DNA of 41,132 nucleotides from an uncultured Alphaproteobacteria bacterium (GTDB taxonomy: Bacteria > Pseudomonadota > Alphaproteobacteria > Micropepsales > Micropepsaceae), in contig CAIOYY010000029.1 in the NCBI GenBank assembly GCA_903862715.1, positions 1 through 41,132 of the forward strand. The letters run 5' to 3'. The stretch's first letter is position 1. Every line of letters begins with the position of its first letter. Both the position numbers and the translations under genes were made by a program. Under the pieces are notes generated by a model. It had not been told where the DNA came from. It ran no database searches and saw nothing but the letters and a program-made list of their open reading frames with translations. Positions 36,159 to 41,132 of this stretch are shown piece after piece.

Positions 36159-37640
36159 ATGAACAAGCAACCCACCCGCCCCAGGGCAAGGCTGCCGCGC
36201 GGCTTTCGAGATCGCGGGCCCGACGAGATTGCCGCCGAGCGCAAAATGCTCGACGCGATCCGGCGCGTCTATGAGAGTTACGGCTTCGACGCACTGGAAA
36301 CACCTTCGCTCGAATACACCGACGCGCTTGGCAAGTTCCTGCCGGACGTCGACCGCCCCAATGAGGGCGTGTTCTCGTTTCAGGACGAGGACGAGCAATG
36401 GCTGTCGCTGCGTTACGATCTGACCGCGCCGCTTGCCCGCTATGTTGCCGAAAATTTCCAGAATATGCCAAAGCCCTTCCGCCGGTATCAGGTGGGACAG
36501 GTGTGGCGCAACGAAAAGCCCGGTCCCGGGCGCTATCGCGAATTCACCCAGTTTGACGCCGACACGGTCGGTTCTGCCTCGCCTTCGGCGGACGCCGAAC
36601 TTCTGATGATGTTGGCCGATACGCTGGAGGCACTTGGGCTCGCGCGCGGCGAATATCTGGTGAAGGTGAATTCCCGCAATCTGCTCGACGGTGTTCTGGA
36701 AGCTGCGGGCGTGTCGCTGGCCGATGCTGAAAAACGCGGCACAGTGTTGCGTACCATCGACAAGATGGACCGGTTAGGAGCGCGCGGCGTACGTGCGCTT
36801 CTCGGTGAAGGCCGCAAGGACGAATCCGGCGATGTCACTAAAGGCGCAAATCTTTCGCCCGATGCCATCGAACGTATCCTGGAATTCGTTGCCCCCGAAA
36901 AGGACGAAAACGACTTTGCGCTGCGTCTCGCAGCATTGTCAGGTATTGTTGCCGGCGCGTCTGGGGAAAAAGGCATTGCGGAATTATCCGCTATCTTCCG
37001 TATGCTAACGGATTGCGGTTATGGCCCCGACCGTATCCAGATCGACACCGGTATTGTGCGCGGCCTCGATTACTACACCGGACCCGTTTTCGAAGCGCAG
37101 CTCACCTTCCCCGTCGCCAATGAAGCAGGTGAAACCATTGTCTTCGGTTCGGTCGGCAGCGGCGGACGCTATGACGATCTGGTGGCCCGGTTCACGGGGC
37201 AAACCGTTCCTGCCTGCGGTGTGTCTATCGGCGTCAGCCGCCTTTTGTCGGTGTTGCGGGCGCGGGAGCAGGTATCCGAACCGGCGGAAAAACTGGTCAT
37301 GATACTGGTGCTCGACAAAGCCGAAGCGGCGGCAAGCTTCAAGCTTGCTCAGGAACTTCGTGAAGCCGGGTTTCGCGCCGAAGCTTATACCGGTGAAAGC
37401 GGCATGAAGGCCCAGATGAAATATGCCGACCGCCGAGGTGCCGCTATCGCCATCATCGAAGGCTCGGACGAACGCGCGCGCGGCGAACTCACCGTCAAAG
37501 ACCTCGTGCTGGGGGCAGAACTCGCGAAATCAGTCGGCGACCGTGCGGAATGGGTCAAGGAACAACCGGCACAGGTTTCGGTTGCGCGTGCTAATATCGC
37601 CGCGTCCTTGCGCACGATCATGGATGCGAGGAAAGGATAG
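36159..37640 (+). CDS. hisS: histidyl-tRNA synthetase, alphaproteobacterial divergent type, 493 aa
   Basis: Charges tRNA-His. Class II motifs: PRGFRDRGPDEIAAERKMLDAIR with the early ALETPSLEYTDALGKFLPD; motif 2 FRRYQVGQVWRNEKPGPGRYREFTQFDAD; the HisRS-specific RGLDYYTGPVFE; and motif 3 region VSIGVSRLL. The C-terminal anticodon-binding domain spans about residues 385-490. The length (493 aa) and insertions differ from the ~424-aa E. coli type and fit the form found with G-1-less tRNA-His. The tRNA-His gene is directly upstream; hisZ follows after three bases. Confidence 0.95.
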   Translation: MNKQPTRPRARLPRGFRDRGPDEIAAERKMLDAIRRVYESYGFDALETPSLEYTDALGKFLPDVDRPNEGVFSFQDEDEQWLSLRYDLTAPLARYVAENFQNMPKPFRRYQVGQVWRNEKPGPGRYREFTQFDADTVGSASPSADAELLMMLADTLEALGLARGEYLVKVNSRNLLDGVLEAAGVSLADAEKRGTVLRTIDKMDRLGARGVRALLGEGRKDESGDVTKGANLSPDAIERILEFVAPEKDENDFALRLAALSGIVAGASGEKGIAELSAIFRMLTDCGYGPDRIQIDTGIVRGLDYYTGPVFEAQLTFPVANEAGETIVFGSVGSGGRYDDLVARFTGQTVPACGVSIGVSRLLSVLRAREQVSEPAEKLVMILVLDKAEAAASFKLAQELREAGFRAEAYTGESGMKAQMKYADRRGAAIAIIEGSDERARGELTVKDLVLGAELAKSVGDRAEWVKEQPAQVSVARANIAASLRTIMDARKG

Positions 37641-37643
37641 AAC

Positions 37644-38822
37644 ATGTCTTTCCCGCAATATGATGCGAAGCTCCTTGCGCTGCTCGACGCGCAGGCCGAG
37701 TCTGTTCTCGGCGTATTCGAGAAAAAGAATTATGCTCGGGTGGAACCCAGCATCCTGCAGCCCGCCGATGTGTTTCTCGACCGTTCGGGCGAAGAAATCC
37801 GCCGCCGCACCTTTGTGCTGAACGATGTATCGGGCACCGAATTGTGCCTGCGCCCCGACCTGACGATTCCGGTCTGCCGCATGTTTCTGGAGGGCGGAGC
37901 TAAAGTTCCCGCGCGCCTCGCCTATCATGGCCCGGCCTTCCGCACGCAACCAAACGATCCGACGCGCCCGGCGCAGTTTCTCCAGACAGGCATCGAATGC
38001 CTCGGCGAGAAGAAGGGCGATGCTGCCGACCTCGAAGTCCTGGCGCTCGCCGTCGAAGGCGTGCGCGCAACGGGGCTGACGAAATTCTCGGTGCAGCTGG
38101 GGGATGTCGGATTGTTTTCGGCGTTGATCGACGCGCTCGATATTCCGCCTTTGTGGCGTGGACGCCTGAAGCGTCATTTCTGGCGACCGGACTATTTCAG
38201 CGAACTTCTGACGCGTCTTTCCGGCGACGGTCCCAAAGCGACCCAAGCCTATCTCGCGCGTCTCGGCCAAGCCGAGACCGGTGATACGCGTGCGGCGCTC
38301 GAAGGCCTGATGGATTATCTTGGGGCAACCCCCGACAAGCCGATCCCCGGCGGACGCACCCGCGAGGAAATCATCGACCGTTTGCTGGAACAGGCGAATG
38401 AGGCAGCAGCGGTGCGGATCGACAAAAAACTCGTGACGCTGATCGAGCGCGTGCTGTCGGTTTCGGGTGGGGCGCGCGATTCCATGGCCGCGCTGAAAAA
38501 GCTGTTCGCATCTGCGGGCATCAAGATCGGCGGGCCCCTCGCGGCGCTCGAAACGCGCATCGACGCACTGGAAAAACTCGGTCTCAGCGGGGATCAGGTC
38601 CGCTTCGCCGCGCGGTTCGGCCGCAATATGGAATATTACACCGGCTTCGTGTTCGAGCTGTGGTCGCGCGACAAGGAAGGCCCGGTCCAGATCGCGGGCG
38701 GCGGGCGTTACGATTCGCTGCTGCGCATACTTGGCGCACAGAAGGACATTCCGGCCGTGGGCTGCGCGATCCGCGCCGAACGGGTTCTCGCCGCACGCAA
38801 GGCAACGGGAGCGTTACGATGA
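37644..38822 (+). CDS. hisZ: ATP phosphoribosyltransferase regulatory subunit, 392 aa
   Basis: A HisRS-like protein without charging activity that forms the first histidine-biosynthetic enzyme together with HisG and mediates histidine feedback. The fold is class II-like: RRTFVLNDVSGTELCLRPDLTIPVCRMFL, AYHGPAFRTQPNDPTRPAQFLQTGIECLG and FGRNMEYYTGFVFEL. It lacks the C-terminal anticodon-binding domain. AAAGGA is six bases from the ATG, and the start lies three bases after hisS; its stop overlaps hisG as ATGA. Confidence 0.94.
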   Translation: MSFPQYDAKLLALLDAQAESVLGVFEKKNYARVEPSILQPADVFLDRSGEEIRRRTFVLNDVSGTELCLRPDLTIPVCRMFLEGGAKVPARLAYHGPAFRTQPNDPTRPAQFLQTGIECLGEKKGDAADLEVLALAVEGVRATGLTKFSVQLGDVGLFSALIDALDIPPLWRGRLKRHFWRPDYFSELLTRLSGDGPKATQAYLARLGQAETGDTRAALEGLMDYLGATPDKPIPGGRTREEIIDRLLEQANEAAAVRIDKKLVTLIERVLSVSGGARDSMAALKKLFASAGIKIGGPLAALETRIDALEKLGLSGDQVRFAARFGRNMEYYTGFVFELWSRDKEGPVQIAGGGRYDSLLRILGAQKDIPAVGCAIRAERVLAARKATGALR

Positions 38823-39802
38823 GCGCGCTGGTTCTCGGCATTCCCTCAAAAGGCCGGTTGCAGGAACAGGTTGTCGGCTATCTGGCCGATGCCGGCCTGA
38901 AACCGAAGCAGGATGCGGGCGCACGCGGGTATCGCGCGAAGATCGACGGCATGGCGGACATAGAGGTGAAGCTTCTGTCCGCCGCAGATATCGCGTCCTC
39001 TCTTGACGAAGGCGACATTCATCTCGGCATTACGGGCGAGGATTTGCTGCGTGATACCATCGCCAAATTCGACACTACCATCGCGCTGCTCCAACCTTTG
39101 GGGCTCGGCTTCGCCGACGTGGTGGTCGCGGTGCCGCGCGCCTGGATCGATGTATCGACCATGGCCGATCTTGACGATGTCTGCACATCATTCCATGTGC
39201 GTCATCACAAGCGCCTGCGCGTCGCAACGAAGTACATGACGCTGACCCGCAGCTTCTTCGCGGCCCACGGTATTTCCGATTATCGGATCGTCGAATCTCT
39301 CGGCGCGACCGAGGGCGCACCTGCGGCCGGTACGGCGGAAGCGATCGTCGATATCACGACGACCGGAGCGACGTTGACGGCGAATGAACTGAAAGTGCTC
39401 GACGACGGCGTGATCCTGAAAAGTCAGGCGCAACTGGCCGCTTCGCTCAAGGCCCGCTGGAACGCAGCGGCGCTTGACGCGGCAGAACGCCTGACGGCGC
39501 GCATTGCCGCGCGCGAACTCGCGCGCGCATCGCACATTCTCCGGGTGCGCATCGGGCGCGCCTCCGACGCGGTCGTGACGCAGCTTACGAAAAGTGCTGG
39601 CTGCTCGCTGCTGTCACGCCCTGCCGAAGGCAATCGCGCGGGCGAATATGCCATCCTCTGTCCGCGCAACAGGCTGATGGACGCGATGGGCGTATTGCGG
39701 GGTCGCGGCATAGACGAGGCCGTGACCGTTCACGAAGCAGAATACGTCTTTGCCAACGGCAATCCGCTGGCCGAAAAACTGCGCGCCGCGTTGAAAAAAT
39801 AG
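38819..39802 (+). CDS. hisG: ATP phosphoribosyltransferase catalytic subunit, 327 aa
   Basis: First step of histidine synthesis: ATP plus PRPP to phosphoribosyl-ATP. N-terminal LGIPSKGRLQEQVVGYLADAG, the DIHLGITGEDLLRD region, and the PRPP-binding loop in GTAEAIVDITTTGATLTANEL are diagnostic. At 327 aa it is about 100 residues longer than the short HisG that usually depends on HisZ; the extra part is C-terminal (from ~residue 235). Translation is coupled to hisZ through ATGA. The frame is open upstream into hisZ, but that is overlap only. Confidence 0.95.
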   Translation: MSALVLGIPSKGRLQEQVVGYLADAGLKPKQDAGARGYRAKIDGMADIEVKLLSAADIASSLDEGDIHLGITGEDLLRDTIAKFDTTIALLQPLGLGFADVVVAVPRAWIDVSTMADLDDVCTSFHVRHHKRLRVATKYMTLTRSFFAAHGISDYRIVESLGATEGAPAAGTAEAIVDITTTGATLTANELKVLDDGVILKSQAQLAASLKARWNAAALDAAERLTARIAARELARASHILRVRIGRASDAVVTQLTKSAGCSLLSRPAEGNRAGEYAILCPRNRLMDAMGVLRGRGIDEAVTVHEAEYVFANGNPLAEKLRAALKK

Positions 39803-39843
39803 CGCGAAGCACTGTGCCAGGGTTTCCGGCGAGGTGCTTCGCG
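39803..39843. other. inverted repeat between convergent hisG and hydroxylase genes
   Basis: CGCGAAGCAC (39803-39812) and GTGCTTCGCG (39834-39843) pair over 10 bp around a 21-base loop. Neither strand has a T-tract in the right place: the T run on the minus strand lies before the hairpin. It may block read-through or protect the hisG mRNA end. Confidence 0.5.
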
Positions 39844-39861
39844 TCTCAAAAAAACACTACC

Positions 39862-41132
39862 TCAGGAAAAAGCACCGCGAATGCGTTCGGGCGTCAGCGG
39901 CGCACGGCGGAAGCGAATACCTGTCGCCTCGAAGACCGCATTGTTGATCGAGGCCGCCACCATGCGGATCGAGGCCTCGCCCGCACCCAGCGGCGGTTGT
40001 TCGGGACGATCGATAAGCACCACATCGATCTCATCCGGGGCTTCGGTAAGACGCAGAATCGGATAGCTCAGCCAATCAACGCTTGTGACCGCACGGCGTG
40101 AGAACATGACTTCCTCGTGCAAGGCGCGCGATATGCCCTGCACGACATTACCTTCAATCACCGTGCGAAGCGTTTCCGGATTGATGATCAGGCCGCAATC
40201 ATGTGCAACCGTTGCCTTGCGAACATGAACTTCGCCCGTCTGTTCGTTTACTTCGACGTTCGTAACAATTGCGACTAGAGTGCCGTTGCGCTCGGCATAA
40301 GCAATGCCCTGCCCGTGCATGATGTCGCCCTCGCGCCGGCGGCGCGTACCAGCGGGACCGGCCACCCAGCCCGCGCGTTCGGCGGCCGCCGAAACGACAG
40401 CGCGATGACGCTCGTCGGTGAGATAACGCAAACGGAACTCAACAGGATCGGCATTCACCGCGGCCGCCACCTCGTCCATGAAGGATTCGCACGCGAAATG
40501 AAGCTGCGGGCCAACCGGATCACGCAGATGCGACGTCCGGAGCGGCGAGGCACCGGTGAGCAGCGTCGGAATCGTTTCCCAGCTGATCAGTTCGTTCTCG
40601 AACTGATAGGCATTTTCCGGCGAGCCGAAATTGATTTCACGATCGCCGTCAATCCCGAGCAACTGCCCGGCCAGCGTATCCTTGGGGTGTGATTCATTCG
40701 TGTCGGTGTCGGCGCGCGAGAACGCTTTCGACTGAAACTCCCAGGCAATCACATTGCCTCCCGCGTCAATGGCGGCGCGGGCGCGATGCACCGAGGGCGG
40801 TCCCTTGGGATCCCAGCCGGTGCCCTCATTGCGCATATATTGCACACGTACCGGTTGCCCGACGGCTTCGGAAAGCACCGCCGCATCCATCAACGCATCG
40901 CCCGCGTCATTGCGGCCATAGGAACCCGGGCCAATGAGCCAGATGCCATGCACGGTTTCGAGCGGCACGCCGAGAATGGCGGCGACACCTTCCGCTGCGT
41001 AATGGGGTTTCTGTGTGCCGGTCCAGCAGCGCACGGCGCCGGGACGCACATCGACGAGACCGCACCCGCCACCCATGCTGGCATGCGATTGATAGGGCCA
41101 TTCGTAGTCGGCTTCTACAACGCGCGCCGCGC
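39862..41132 (-). CDS. molybdopterin-binding large subunit of xanthine dehydrogenase/aldehyde oxidase family (partial)
   Basis: The C-terminal ~422 residues of a molybdenum hydroxylase large subunit; the frame stays open to the right edge and the start lies outside. Typical stretches are EWPYQSHASMGGGCGLVDVR (reading through the edge region), SYGRNDAGDALMDAAVLSEAVGQPVRVQY, AHDCGLIINPETLRTVIEGNVVQG, and PPLGAGEASIRMVAASINNAV with the catalytic-type glutamate in GAGE. This resembles the isoquinoline 1-oxidoreductase beta (IorB)/CoxL-like branch. The substrate is not visible. The iron-sulfur subunit should lie beyond the edge if present. Confidence 0.88.
   Translation of the reverse strand, partial: AARVVEADYEWPYQSHASMGGGCGLVDVRPGAVRCWTGTQKPHYAAEGVAAILGVPLETVHGIWLIGPGSYGRNDAGDALMDAAVLSEAVGQPVRVQYMRNEGTGWDPKGPPSVHRARAAIDAGGNVIAWEFQSKAFSRADTDTNESHPKDTLAGQLLGIDGDREINFGSPENAYQFENELISWETIPTLLTGASPLRTSHLRDPVGPQLHFACESFMDEVAAAVNADPVEFRLRYLTDERHRAVVSAAAERAGWVAGPAGTRRRREGDIMHGQGIAYAERNGTLVAIVTNVEVNEQTGEVHVRKATVAHDCGLIINPETLRTVIEGNVVQGISRALHEEVMFSRRAVTSVDWLSYPILRLTEAPDEIDVVLIDRPEQPPLGAGEASIRMVAASINNAVFEATGIRFRRAPLTPERIRGAFS

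Overview
The window is a chromosomal segment of an alphaproteobacterium with high GC content. Several features point there: UPF0262, DUF2948, a BamF/DUF3035 lipoprotein, a TIGR01459 HAD protein, a histidyl-tRNA gene without an encoded G-1 and with A73, a matching divergent HisRS, and candidate EcfG (general stress response) promoters of the form GGAAC-N16-CGTT. I see no phage, insertion sequence, CRISPR array or conjugation gene. The genus cannot be read from the sequence.

Layout. 1-2163, minus strand: an ABC half-exporter ending at a perfect 28-bp palindrome, behind tRNA-Phe(GAA). 2337-8839, minus: a compact housekeeping run, small protein - murA - DUF2948 - hisD - UPF0262 - infA - maf - RNase E/G - yacG, with several start/stop overlaps. 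8911-9270, plus: tRNA-Thr(GGT) and a 53-residue DUF3096 membrane protein. 9282-11396, minus: an ScsB-like thiol:disulfide reductase, divergent from rsmD. 12094-26161, minus: an exported unknown, mutL, pgi, two M16 peptidase subunits, bamF-like, lspA, ileS, a doubtful 65-residue frame, ribF, a MaoC hydratase, a HAD protein and an OmpA-family lipoprotein. Next come a class III aminotransferase and an exported His/Tyr-rich protein. 28363-30566, plus: groESL with a sigma70-type promoter, a CIRCE operator and a strong terminator. 30618-34103, mostly plus: a methyltransferase, a DUF2784-like membrane protein, a MORN-like exported protein, two tiny membrane proteins, and two related exported proteins, one interrupted by an amber codon. 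34184-35730, minus: a PAS sensor histidine kinase split across two frames. 35887-39802, plus: tRNA-His, hisS, hisZ, hisG. 39862 to the right edge, minus: a partial molybdopterin hydroxylase large subunit.

How the genes fit together. Most of the window is ordinary core metabolism and envelope maintenance: MurA, LspA, BamF-like, OmpA-like and ScsB for the envelope; HisD, HisG and HisZ for histidine; IleS, HisS, InfA, RsmD and RNase E/G for translation and RNA. The most interesting stretch is 32.2-34.1 kb. It encodes small membrane and exported proteins, including a little-described periplasmic domain with two conserved cysteines that occurs once in one gene and twice in its neighbour. Two candidate EcfG promoters lie there, and a third perfect one precedes the OmpA-family lipoprotein, so I infer that several envelope genes here answer to the general stress response. 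Two genes look recently damaged: the amber codon at 33339-33341 and the frame break near 35.0 kb. Either could instead be a sequencing error.
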